Assembly: GCF_900156915.1 (NCBI RefSeq)
Contig: NZ_LT732535.1
Coordinates: 2,246,673-2,310,672 of the forward strand
Source of the DNA: Sediminibacillus massiliensis
GTDB lineage: Bacteria > Bacillota > Bacilli > Bacillales > Amphibacillaceae
Reading direction: 5' to 3'
DNA length: 64,000 nt
In this document: positions 35,155 to 43,794 of the stretch, one piece after another
Layout of the letters: every line of letters begins with the position of its first letter
How positions within the stretch are numbered: position 1 is the stretch's first letter
Program-made: the position numbers and the translations under genes
The notes under the pieces: generated by a model
Told to the model about the DNA's origin: nothing
Seen by the model: the letters and a program-made list of their open reading frames with translations, nothing else
The model's database searches: none

Positions 35155-36699
35155 CTATTCATCTTGAGGCTCTTTGCTTATTAAGTTGTCGAATAATTGC
35201 AGCCAAAGGTCATAATGTTTTTCCTCATTATATTTGTTAATGGCGTAACTGTGCCCGTTTTGTCCCATTACATTTGCTTTTATCGGAGCCTTTAACAATT
35301 TGACAACCTTTGAAGCAAACTCTTTCCTGTCTTTGTTCGGTACAACATATCCAGTTTTTCCATTTTGGATAATATCGCGAGGTCCATAATTGACATCATA
35401 GCTGACAACAGGAGTTCTATTTATTAATGACTCGATGATTACCATACTAAATCCTTCAAAACGGGATGTGAGAGTAGAAACAGTAGCTTGTCCAAGAACT
35501 TCATCAACAGAATTGCTATATCCCATGAGGGATACATGATCATTTAACGCCAAATCATCAATGATTCGTTGAAGTCGTTCTCTATCCGGACCATCCCCGT
35601 AAATTTTCAACGAGGCTTCAGGCACTTCGTCTACTACAAGTTTGAAAGCATTAATAAGTTCGTCCAGACCTTTTTCTGGATGATATCTTGATACTGCCGT
35701 CACTAAGTTGTCTTTCTTATAGACTTGCTTTTCCTTAACACTAACAAAGTGAGGAATGACAAAGATATTTTGATAGTCTCCGAATTGTTTTATAATATCT
35801 TCCTTTTGTTGTTCCGTCAACACAACAATAGCTTCTACATTATCAATATTATCAAGTAGCGGTTGATGATTATCTTTTATAGGACTTCCGAATTCATGCG
35901 GCTTGGCGAAATGGTTCGTATGGATTGCATAGATTCTGTTTACAAGGTTTTCATCCATATCCATTACCTTAGATGCAGATCCCACCCCGTCACAAATCAT
36001 AAAAGGTTTTTCTTTATGGGCTGAACATAGCTCATTCAACCAGAAAGTATGGAATTCCTGATTATTCTTGAATCTCTCCACTTTGCTTGAATGTCTATTA
36101 AATAAATGAATGTTACTTATTTTTTCCTTGTCGTTATACCATCTGTTCAAGTAGCAAAATCCGTCCAGAGTATAGAATAGTTCTTGCTTTGGTTTGTTTG
36201 TACTCAAGTCAAAATAGATCCTGCTGATTATATTGCCTTCTTCTGCAAACTTTTCTCTTAATACTCTTGCCCGATTGTCATTAAAATAGTCAATATGCTG
36301 GAGAACACCATTTTTTGTCCATTTTTTGTATTTGCGATATAGCCCGTTTTCAAAGTAGCGTGCGTTATTTGACTCTAAATCTAAATGGGCATCCAGTCCT
36401 TCTTCTTCAGATGATGAGGCATATCTGTAATACTTAATCGACTCTTCGCTCATCCCGGACATGGTATTCTTATTACGATAATAATCATAAACATTAATAA
36501 TATTGACATCTTTTCCAAGTCTTCCTACATCCCTGAGACGCGCTGAAATGTCTGGATAGTTCTCTTTATAATCCAATGTGATGAGATCCACGTCCCATCC
36601 CTTGGCACTGAACATCTTTGAGCGGTTTAACATTACCTGAGTGATACCGCCTTTATTTACATCGATATCATATAAAAGCATAAATAGCTTATTGTTCAT
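35155..36699 (-). CDS. TarM/TagE-like wall teichoic acid glycosyltransferase
   Basis: About 514 residues, GT4 type. The N-terminus, MLLYDIDVNKGGITQVMLNRS, closely follows S. aureus TarM (alpha-GlcNAc transferase on poly-ribitol phosphate) as I remember it, and the C-terminal Rossmann domain has RYHPEKGLDELINAF, GDGPDRERL and the nucleotide-sugar motif RFEGFSMVIIESLI with paired Glu. Likely adds Glc or GlcNAc to the polymer in the cytosol. ATG 36699 is chosen with AAGGGGTG before it; a GTG at 36708 overlapping the previous stop is the alternative. Last gene of the tarI operon. Confidence 0.85.
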   Translation of the reverse strand: MNNKLFMLLYDIDVNKGGITQVMLNRSKMFSAKGWDVDLITLDYKENYPDISARLRDVGRLGKDVNIINVYDYYRNKNTMSGMSEESIKYYRYASSSEEEGLDAHLDLESNNARYFENGLYRKYKKWTKNGVLQHIDYFNDNRARVLREKFAEEGNIISRIYFDLSTNKPKQELFYTLDGFCYLNRWYNDKEKISNIHLFNRHSSKVERFKNNQEFHTFWLNELCSAHKEKPFMICDGVGSASKVMDMDENLVNRIYAIHTNHFAKPHEFGSPIKDNHQPLLDNIDNVEAIVVLTEQQKEDIIKQFGDYQNIFVIPHFVSVKEKQVYKKDNLVTAVSRYHPEKGLDELINAFKLVVDEVPEASLKIYGDGPDRERLQRIIDDLALNDHVSLMGYSNSVDEVLGQATVSTLTSRFEGFSMVIIESLINRTPVVSYDVNYGPRDIIQNGKTGYVVPNKDRKEFASKVVKLLKAPIKANVMGQNGHSYAINKYNEEKHYDLWLQLFDNLISKEPQDE

Positions 36700-36704
36700 G
36701 TTTA

Positions 36705-38582
36705 TCACCCCTTGTCCGTAAGTGTCTCTTCCTCTTCTTTTTCCAAAATCAATTGATCTACGACTCGCCTGCTTGACTGGCCATCTATATGATCAAAGAA
36801 ATAATTTATAAAAGGTTCGATTTTATCCATTTTGTAATCTTCCTGATGGATGGTTCTGATTAAATCTTCCGTTGTCTTCGCAAGCGGCCCAGGAATAAAG
36901 GAGTGGTAATTATAATAAAAATCACGTTTTTGCACATATTCTTCCACATCGTAAGCAAAGAATATCATTGGCTTATTTAGCAGGGCGAATTCAAAACAAA
37001 CGGAGGAGTAGTCCGTAACTAGTATATCAGTGATGAATAAAAGGTCATTTATCTCTCTGTAATCAGAGAAATCGTAAAAGAAGTCCGTGTATTGATAAGG
37101 AATTTGAATATCATTCTTAACAAATGGATGAATCTTTAATATAAATACATATTCATCACTAAGTTCATTGTAGAGTTTCTCCAGGTTCAATGCTTCCATC
37201 CGATAATGGGCAGACTGCTGTCCATTGCCCCTGAAAGTGGGAGCAAACATGATGACTTTTTTGCCTTTTAAGTATGGATGTTCTTGATAAATTTCTTCTC
37301 GTACCGTCTGTTTATAATCCTCATCAAAGAAAATATCTGTCCGAGGAATGCCGGTAGCAACTACATTTTCTTCCGGTATTCCAAATCCTTCTGCATAATG
37401 AGGCGCTATATTCTTTGAACTAACGGTAACCTTTGTATAATTCCGGTGATTTAATGACTTTGGCGATGGTCCCCCAGGACGTCCAATCCGGCTAAAACCG
37501 AATGTTTTAAATGCTCCAACTGCATGCCATAGCTGAATAAGTTCACTATTTCTTCTTATTGTTAATGGATAAACCATTGGATAAAAATCATCCAATAAGA
37601 TGAATTTTGATGTAGCCAACTGATAGGCAAGATGAATCAACTCACCATAGCTTTTCTTTTCTCCTACACCTTTTTTAAGTGCAAATTCATATGTTAAATC
37701 TAAATCCCTTGAAGCCATTTCATCGTAGACAAATTTGAAGTTGCCACCCAACTCCTCCCTGCTATCTGAAGCAAACAGCACTTTCTTCTTATTTACAGGG
37801 AATATCCAGCATAATCTATAAATAACACCGAAAAGTTTCTTTTGAAAAAACTTATAGAAGACTCCACTGGTTTCGGGAGCATCCAACTGCATTTCCCTTG
37901 GATCGAGATCTTTCAATTTGGTAGAGACCAGCTTTAACGTTTTGTGGGTAAAGTCATAAGTTGCCAACAAGTTATATTTCATTTCTCTTCTGGCAGTAAA
38001 ATATTCCATTTTCGCAGCATGGAAACCATCACTCAGATAATTCTCAATGTTCCCGAGAGGAAACACTTTTTTATACTTTTCCTTACTTGAAACAAACGCC
38101 TCTACTTCTAGATAGAGGAAATAGTCACCTGATTCAAGTGGTTTATCTCCCTTTGACAAGGTTGCAAAATTGACTGCCCCCTCAAAACCTGCCCATTGAT
38201 ATTGTTCCTCGATAGTCTCTTCAGTCTGAAGTTCGACTACTTTCTTATCTCTCAAAGGAATTACAAACTTTTTTTCATTATTACAATATAGCAGTAAGTT
38301 TTTTCTAACAAGGTCATCATTGTCCATGGGAACACCTTCTAGATAAAAATACCCTTCCAACTTTAACTGTGGTCCATTCCAGTTAAGAGAGGTAATATCC
38401 CTATGTACCTTGAGATCATTAAGGTCATCTTGTTCCACAAAGTCCGTTTCGGCTGTAGAGGCATATTTTACGACGTTATCTGAATTTATAACAACTTCTT
38501 TTCCTTCAATAACCACTGGATTTCCTTGCCCATTCTGTCGCTTAACTGATCTTTTCAGACGTTTTTTTAAACGAGTAAACAT
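36705..38582 (-). CDS. CDP-polyol phosphotransferase, TagF/TarL-like polymerase
   Basis: About 625 residues. The N-terminal ~300 are a poorly conserved region as in TagF and TarL; the C-terminal ~330 form the PF04464 catalytic domain with IQLWHAVGAFKTFG (catalytic His), PRTDIFFDEDY, VIMFAPTFRGNGQ, LKIHPF and TDYSSVCFEFALL. It would polymerise glycerol- or ribitol-phosphate from the CDP-linked donor; tarI and tarJ in the same operon favour ribitol. ATG 38582 (GGAG about ten bases before) is preferred to the longer frame. A basic start (RLKKRLKRSVKR) suggests membrane binding. Confidence 0.88.
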   Translation of the reverse strand: MFTRLKKRLKRSVKRQNGQGNPVVIEGKEVVINSDNVVKYASTAETDFVEQDDLNDLKVHRDITSLNWNGPQLKLEGYFYLEGVPMDNDDLVRKNLLLYCNNEKKFVIPLRDKKVVELQTEETIEEQYQWAGFEGAVNFATLSKGDKPLESGDYFLYLEVEAFVSSKEKYKKVFPLGNIENYLSDGFHAAKMEYFTARREMKYNLLATYDFTHKTLKLVSTKLKDLDPREMQLDAPETSGVFYKFFQKKLFGVIYRLCWIFPVNKKKVLFASDSREELGGNFKFVYDEMASRDLDLTYEFALKKGVGEKKSYGELIHLAYQLATSKFILLDDFYPMVYPLTIRRNSELIQLWHAVGAFKTFGFSRIGRPGGPSPKSLNHRNYTKVTVSSKNIAPHYAEGFGIPEENVVATGIPRTDIFFDEDYKQTVREEIYQEHPYLKGKKVIMFAPTFRGNGQQSAHYRMEALNLEKLYNELSDEYVFILKIHPFVKNDIQIPYQYTDFFYDFSDYREINDLLFITDILVTDYSSVCFEFALLNKPMIFFAYDVEEYVQKRDFYYNYHSFIPGPLAKTTEDLIRTIHQEDYKMDKIEPFINYFFDHIDGQSSRRVVDQLILEKEEEETLTDKG

Positions 38583-38674
38583 ACATGTTAGCTCCAATCT
38601 GTCCTCAAAACTTGAAATGAAAATAGAAAAGAGGGATCTACTCTCCCCTTTTCCATTAATATAACCCAATATTA

Positions 38675-39832
38675 TTAAAATAAGTGCTCTACGATTCTTT
38701 TACTTGCATTACCATCCGTATAGTCAAAAAATTTATCGCGGAAGCTGTGAATTTGCTCCTTATTAAAACGTTCTTCCCGAAGCCATTTTACTAAGGAAGA
38801 TGTATCTCTGAACAAAGGACCAGGTATGAACGATTCATATTCATAATAAAAATCCCGTTCTTCAATATATTCTTCTAAATCAAACGGAAAAAAACACATC
38901 GGCTTGTCTAACAAGCTGTATTCAAAAATGACAGAAGAGTAATCTGTAATCAACACATCACATAAGTACATCAGTTCCTGGATACCAAAGTCGCTCGATA
39001 AATCATAGACAAAGCTCTTATGCCTCTCTCTATCCAATCTTATAAATTTCATATATGGATGGAAGTGAGTGACAAGAGCATAGGTTCCTTCCAGATGCCT
39101 TTCCATTTCTTCCAGATCAAATGGCAGATTAAATGACTCTTGATAGTGACTTTTCCCACGGAAGGTGGGGGCATAAAGGATTAGCTTTTTTCCGTTCAGT
39201 TCTGGATAAAGCTTCTGAAATTTTGCCATAGTAGCAGAAGTTTTTTTACCATCGTAGAAATAGTCTGTTCTAGGAAGACCGAGCGGAAGAATTCTGTCCC
39301 CGGGCATATCAAAAGCTTCAGCGAAGTAGGGTACAACCTCTTTTGAACTGACTATGGCATTTGAATAGTTAGAATGAATGTTAACATGCTGCAGGTACTC
39401 TACACTTGGTCCGAAAGATTTCCCCTTGGTACTATGCCCGAATTTTTTAAATGCACCCGCTGCATGCCATAACTGGATTATTTTTGTCTTTTTATGCGGT
39501 TTAATTACATATACCGGGTAATAGTAGTCGTCGATTACGAAATATGCCGAAGTAGCGAGATGATAACAGGCCCTTACTAAGTGCAGTACATAATCTACCT
39601 TGCCGAGGTAAGAAGACTGGTACTTTTTAAAAAGCATCGTAAAGGTGTAATCTCTTTCGCTGTTTTGCAATTCCTCATACAAATATAGCAAGTTTCCCTT
39701 TAAACGTTCCTCTCTATAGGATGCAAAGGTAACCTTATCCGCCTTTAAAGGGAAAACAAAGGAGAATATAGAATAAATAGTTTTCAATGCCATATTAACT
39801 GCAATTAAAAGCATCTTATTTAACTTCTTCAT
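38675..39832 (-). CDS. CDP-polyol phosphotransferase, TarF/TagB-size
   Basis: 385 residues, almost only the PF04464 domain: a short membrane-binding N-terminus, KVTFASYREERLKGN, IQLWHAAGAFKKFG with the catalytic His, LPRTDYFYDG, LILYAPTFRGKSH, THFHPYM and TDYSSVIFEYSLLDKP. TarF-type enzymes add one or a few glycerol-phosphates, while short TarL-like forms add ribitol-phosphate; motifs do not separate them. It lies between tarJ and the larger transferase in one minus-strand operon. Confidence 0.87.
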   Translation of the reverse strand: MKKLNKMLLIAVNMALKTIYSIFSFVFPLKADKVTFASYREERLKGNLLYLYEELQNSERDYTFTMLFKKYQSSYLGKVDYVLHLVRACYHLATSAYFVIDDYYYPVYVIKPHKKTKIIQLWHAAGAFKKFGHSTKGKSFGPSVEYLQHVNIHSNYSNAIVSSKEVVPYFAEAFDMPGDRILPLGLPRTDYFYDGKKTSATMAKFQKLYPELNGKKLILYAPTFRGKSHYQESFNLPFDLEEMERHLEGTYALVTHFHPYMKFIRLDRERHKSFVYDLSSDFGIQELMYLCDVLITDYSSVIFEYSLLDKPMCFFPFDLEEYIEERDFYYEYESFIPGPLFRDTSSLVKWLREERFNKEQIHSFRDKFFDYTDGNASKRIVEHLF

Positions 39833-39857
39833 TCCATATCCATCCTTACTTTTCCAA

Positions 39858-40883
39858 TTATATCTTCCATTCCATCACTGTTTTTCCCCAAGAGGTAGTC
39901 AAATCCTTTTCAAAACACTGAAGTATATCATCAATAGACTTAATTTCATTTACTGAACCTATCAACGTTTCAAAATACTCCTGCATTTTAGGATTTTCGC
40001 TCAGCAGCTCGACCGTATTTTCAAAGTCTACTCTGCCACTTCTGCTGCTTCCGATCATGGTAATACCTTTCTCAAGTACCATCCTGGTATTAATTTCCAC
40101 AGGTTCTTCTGAGACTCCCAAAATGGATATAGATCCTTCCGGTTTGATATAGTCAATAATTTGATTTATTGCATATTGGCTTCCTTTTCCTCCAACACAT
40201 TCAAAGGCATGATCCAATTCAAGGTTTTCTGGAATCATGTCAATTTGATGAACTTCATCCACAAACGAAAAGTGATCCAGTTTATAAGGGGTTTTTCCAA
40301 ACACAATTACTTTACTGTCTTTGTAAAGGGTTTTAAGAATCAGGGAAGTGATGAAGCCAAGATTCCCGTCGCCCCAAACACCAAATACTTCCCTTCTAAC
40401 ATGGGCGCGTTGATCGAACCGGACGATAGAATGCATGGCAATGGTAATCAATTCCATAAACGCACCTACATGAGGATTGATGTTGTCACCCAGGGGTACT
40501 AAGCGATCTCTGTTCAAGAACACATAGTCCTGCATGAATCCATCAAATCCGCTTGAACGGAATTTACTTGACCTTAAATAGTTTTCTGCGACAATCTCGT
40601 CTTCTTCCGAAGGTGTGTTAGGTACCATAACAACTGGGGTACCAGGTTCAAATTCTTTCTTCGGGTCATATACTACTTTTCCAATCCCTTCATGTATCAA
40701 AGCCATCGGAAGTTTCTTCGACAGCGCTTCTTTACCGCGTGTTCCGGTATAATAACGCTGGTCGGCAGCACAAATCGACAAGTGTGTAGGTCTGACCACT
40801 ATATACTCTGAATTTAAGGAATAGTTACTATAGGTGACTTCCAATTGTCGTGGAGATACTAACCGGTAAACTTGATTTATCAT
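39858..40883 (-). CDS. tarJ: Ribulose-5-phosphate reductase
   Basis: A 341-residue zinc-dependent alcohol dehydrogenase family enzyme that reduces ribulose 5-phosphate to ribitol 5-phosphate with NADPH. N-terminal metal ligands lie in THLSICAADQRYYTG and ALIHEGIG, and the Rossmann segment in VFGVWGDGNLGFITSLI. The sequence is typical of TarJ/Bcs1-type proteins. Its ATG overlaps the stop of tarI by four bases, a standard tarIJ arrangement, and the pair supplies CDP-ribitol. Confidence 0.94.
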   Translation of the reverse strand: MINQVYRLVSPRQLEVTYSNYSLNSEYIVVRPTHLSICAADQRYYTGTRGKEALSKKLPMALIHEGIGKVVYDPKKEFEPGTPVVMVPNTPSEEDEIVAENYLRSSKFRSSGFDGFMQDYVFLNRDRLVPLGDNINPHVGAFMELITIAMHSIVRFDQRAHVRREVFGVWGDGNLGFITSLILKTLYKDSKVIVFGKTPYKLDHFSFVDEVHQIDMIPENLELDHAFECVGGKGSQYAINQIIDYIKPEGSISILGVSEEPVEINTRMVLEKGITMIGSSRSGRVDFENTVELLSENPKMQEYFETLIGSVNEIKSIDDILQCFEKDLTTSWGKTVMEWKI

Positions 40884-41593
40884 TTGGATATCCGCTCCTG
40901 TAAAATTGCTTTTGCAACTTTTAAATCATAAGGGGTTGTAATTTTAATATTAAACAGTTCCCCTTTAACAATTTTTACTTTTTCACCTTTAAGGGCACAA
41001 ATTTTACAAGCGTCTGTTAATACATTTTTCTCTTCTTCAGTCAGTTCGTTATAATGGTCAACCAAAGTTTGTATATTGAAACTCTGTGGTGTTTGTCCCT
41101 GGAACATCGTGTCACGAATCGGTATATTGTCAATTATTTCTCCGTCGTTTGACTGCAGGATAGTATCTACTGCCTCTATAGCGGTATCGACAGCTCCGTG
41201 CTTTAATGCTTCATCAATATTTTCTTCTATAATGCGGTGTGTAAGAAAAGGCCTTACTGAATCATGGGTAACGATTACATCGTCTTTACCAATCCCGAAC
41301 TCATTCTTAATATAACGTATCCCACTCATAATAGACTCGTTTCGATCACTTCCACCTTCAACGACAACTAAACGGTCATTTTCGCCTATGTGTTTCTTTA
41401 TAATGTCTTCAGTATAATTAATCCATTCTTTCGGGGATACAATCAATATTTTTTCAAAACGGTCGTTTAGTATAAATTTTTCAATAGTATGGATGATAAT
41501 CGGCGTTTCATCAAGGGTAATAAATTGTTTTGGCATATTGATATTCCCCATCCGCGTCCCTTTACCACCAGCTAAAATCTCAGCATATATCAC
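40880..41593 (-). CDS. tarI: Ribitol-5-phosphate cytidylyltransferase
   Basis: A 237-residue IspD-like nucleotidyltransferase producing CDP-ribitol. The CTP-binding loop is ILAGGKGTRMGNINMPKQF, with VTHDSVRPFLT and RDTMFQGQTPQSFN further on. It is the first gene of the minus-strand tarI-tarJ-transferase-transferase-glycosyltransferase operon and is divergent from tagD. The ribosome site is AAAAGGAGA. Confidence 0.95.
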   Translation of the reverse strand: MIYAEILAGGKGTRMGNINMPKQFITLDETPIIIHTIEKFILNDRFEKILIVSPKEWINYTEDIIKKHIGENDRLVVVEGGSDRNESIMSGIRYIKNEFGIGKDDVIVTHDSVRPFLTHRIIEENIDEALKHGAVDTAIEAVDTILQSNDGEIIDNIPIRDTMFQGQTPQSFNIQTLVDHYNELTEEEKNVLTDACKICALKGEKVKIVKGELFNIKITTPYDLKVAKAILQERISK

Positions 41594-42184
41594 GATAAAA
41601 TCTCCTTTTCTCTGTTTATTAATTAATTAGTCGCTTCTTCATATATATTGTCGAATATTTTTACACAAAAAATACAAATTTCAAATTAAATATACACGTT
41701 TTAACAAATACGTGCAACATACTGGCAGACAGGCTTGCAATAATGTTGGACATCCATTTTTTAATGATTGATAAAGGTATGATAACATTCGATAATATTT
41801 CTGGTATTTATGAGGGTTTATTGATTCTCTCTGTTTTATCAGAGGTATTCAACCTGATTTTTACCCTTAATGACATAGTGATAAACACTGTTATATAATA
41901 GGAAGGGATATGCATGTTTTTCTACTATTTTCATTATTTCACTCTTACGGTATTCTTTAAAGGGCAAAAACTCTTGGCAGTTTGTATCTTCTCAGTATCC
42001 AACTGATTATTTGTATCATTATTGATTTATTTTCCAAGGATTATTAAACGGCATTTCAAGTTGGAATTAATGCCATGTTTTGGTCCTTGTCTTTAGCCGA
42101 ATAAACGTTTAATATGTAAATTACTATGGGTAATTATAAGAGATTAAACGCTCTTTCTAATTTGCTCCTAAAGGAGGGCTTATC
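41594..42184. promoter_or_regulatory. Divergent regulatory region between tarI and tagD
   Basis: 590 AT-rich bases with no convincing gene (a 16-codon frame near 41913 has a ribosome-like box but nothing else). Promoters for both divergent operons must lie here. Close to tagD is a nested inverted repeat: CGTTTAAT (42106) with ATTAAACG (42143), enclosing AATTAC (42119) with GTAATT (42130). I could not find a convincing PhoP or WalR box. Confidence 0.5.
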
Positions 42185-42583
42185 ATGAAAAAAGTAATAA
42201 CTTACGGCACTTTTGATTTAATTCATGAAGGCCATATCAATATACTGAAACGTGCAAAAGAGTTAGGAGATCATCTTACTGTTGCAGTTTCTTCAGATTC
42301 CTTTAATAACCAAAAAAACAAGAGAGCTTACCACAACTATAAAACACGCAAATTCATTTTAGAGGCTATCCGTTATGTTGATGATGTCATTCCTGAAAAC
42401 AACTGGGAACAAAAAGCAGATGATATTAAACGTTTAAACATCGATACTTTCGTGATGGGAGATGACTGGGCAGGAAAATTCGATTACTTGAAAGAATACT
42501 GTGAGGTCATTTACTTGCCTAGGACATCCGGCGTCTCCTCCACACAAATCAAAAATGACTTATTTCGGGTGGATCATGGGTAG
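42185..42583 (+). CDS. tagD: Glycerol-3-phosphate cytidylyltransferase
   Basis: A 132-residue enzyme making CDP-glycerol for the teichoic acid linkage unit and chain. The nucleotidyltransferase signature is TYGTFDLIHEGHINILKRAK with the HxGH motif, and the C-terminal RTSGVSSTQIKND is the second signature. AAAGGAGGG lies before the ATG. The next gene starts eight bases before its stop. Confidence 0.97.
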   Translation: MKKVITYGTFDLIHEGHINILKRAKELGDHLTVAVSSDSFNNQKNKRAYHNYKTRKFILEAIRYVDDVIPENNWEQKADDIKRLNIDTFVMGDDWAGKFDYLKEYCEVIYLPRTSGVSSTQIKNDLFRVDHG

Positions 42584-43754
42584 AGAGCTCATCATTTCAA
42601 TCTATCTGTTCCTAGTCAGAATGACATTCAACCTATTTAATTTAGCGCCTCTTAAAGAAAAAACAACTTTGGTCGCCTCTTTCGGGGACAATATTTCCCA
42701 TGTAGCCGATGAGTTGGCGGCAAAAACGGATACCGAAATTATTATCTTAAAAACAGCAGGCTGTAAAAAGGACTTTAGTCACTTGAATGCTGCTGTTATT
42801 AATTTTGAGTCTAGAAATCTCGTAAACTTTATAACTTCCATCTTTCATCTAGCAACTTCAAAGGTAATTTTGGTTGATAATTATTATGGTTTTTTATCTG
42901 TCATGAATTTTAAACCTGATGTAATTTGCGTTCAATTATGGCATGCTGCCGGTGCTGTCAAACGCTTTGGTTTAAGAGACCCATCTATAAAGAATAGATC
43001 ACACCGGGCAATTAAACGTTTCGAGGAAGTCTACAAGCGATTCCACTATGTAGTGGTGGGCTCGGAAAAAATGTCCAACATTTTCAGAGAGAGTTTTGGC
43101 TTAAGTAACCATAACATCCTGCGTACAGGGATTCCTAGAACCGATTTCTTTTTTGACAAAAAAGAAACACATGAAATTGAGCGTCAGTTGGAAAAACAGT
43201 TTCCAGTCATCCGTGACAAGAAAGTAATTTTGTATGCACCAACATTCCGGGATGATCAATTGACATCTCCGAAACTTGCTCTCGACTTAGACAGATTGTA
43301 CCAGGAATTCAAGGATGAATATGTAGTATTCCTTCGTCTGCACCCAGCAGTCACTTTTCAATTAAAAAATCAGTATCCAGACTTTGTGGTAGATGTGAAA
43401 GACTATGAAAATATTAATCATTTGTTGCTTATAACTGATATTTTAATTTCAGATTACTCATCCATTCCATTTGAATATGCTTTGTTGCATAAGCCGATGA
43501 TTTTTTACAGTTATGATTTGGAAGAATATCAAACAGCCAGAGGTTTCTGGGAAGATTATCGAAGAAACATGCCGGGACCAGTAGTCGACAGCACAGAAGA
43601 AATTGTTGAAATCATTAAAAACAACCAATTTGACATGGGGCGTATAAGAGATTTCGCCAATGAGTGGAATCAGTATTCCAGAGGTAATTCCAGTGAGTTA
43701 CTCATTTCATTTGTATTTGAAAGTCAAGAGAGAGCGAGAGTGCTCAATCAATAA
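42576..43754 (+). CDS. tagB: Teichoic acid primase, CDP-glycerol phosphotransferase
   Basis: About 392 residues. TagB adds the first glycerol phosphate to ManNAc-GlcNAc-PP-undecaprenol. The pattern ATSKVILVDNYYGFLS, VQLWHAAGAVKRFGLRD, VVVGSEKMSNIFRESFG, LRTGIPRTDFFFD and SDYSSIPFEYALLHKP follows B. subtilis TagB more closely than the two other family members in the window. ATG 42576 lies inside tagD (8-base overlap), with a weak GGTGGA box, so translation is coupled. A terminator follows. Confidence 0.92.
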   Translation: MGRELIISIYLFLVRMTFNLFNLAPLKEKTTLVASFGDNISHVADELAAKTDTEIIILKTAGCKKDFSHLNAAVINFESRNLVNFITSIFHLATSKVILVDNYYGFLSVMNFKPDVICVQLWHAAGAVKRFGLRDPSIKNRSHRAIKRFEEVYKRFHYVVVGSEKMSNIFRESFGLSNHNILRTGIPRTDFFFDKKETHEIERQLEKQFPVIRDKKVILYAPTFRDDQLTSPKLALDLDRLYQEFKDEYVVFLRLHPAVTFQLKNQYPDFVVDVKDYENINHLLLITDILISDYSSIPFEYALLHKPMIFYSYDLEEYQTARGFWEDYRRNMPGPVVDSTEEIVEIIKNNQFDMGRIRDFANEWNQYSRGNSSELLISFVFESQERARVLNQ

Positions 43755-43791
43755 AAAATACCACTCCCTTATCACCGGAGTGGTATTTTTT
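43753..43791. terminator. Bidirectional terminator between tagB and the amidase gene
   Basis: AAATACCACTCC / GGAGTGGTATTT stem with A and T flanks. Confidence 0.92.
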
Positions 43792-43794
43792 ATT

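Noticed and set aside
41910-41963. 16-codon frame with a ribosome-like AGGAAGGG box in the tarI-tagD gap
   Set aside because: Too short, no family, no coupling to another gene; a leader peptide cannot be excluded but is not supported.
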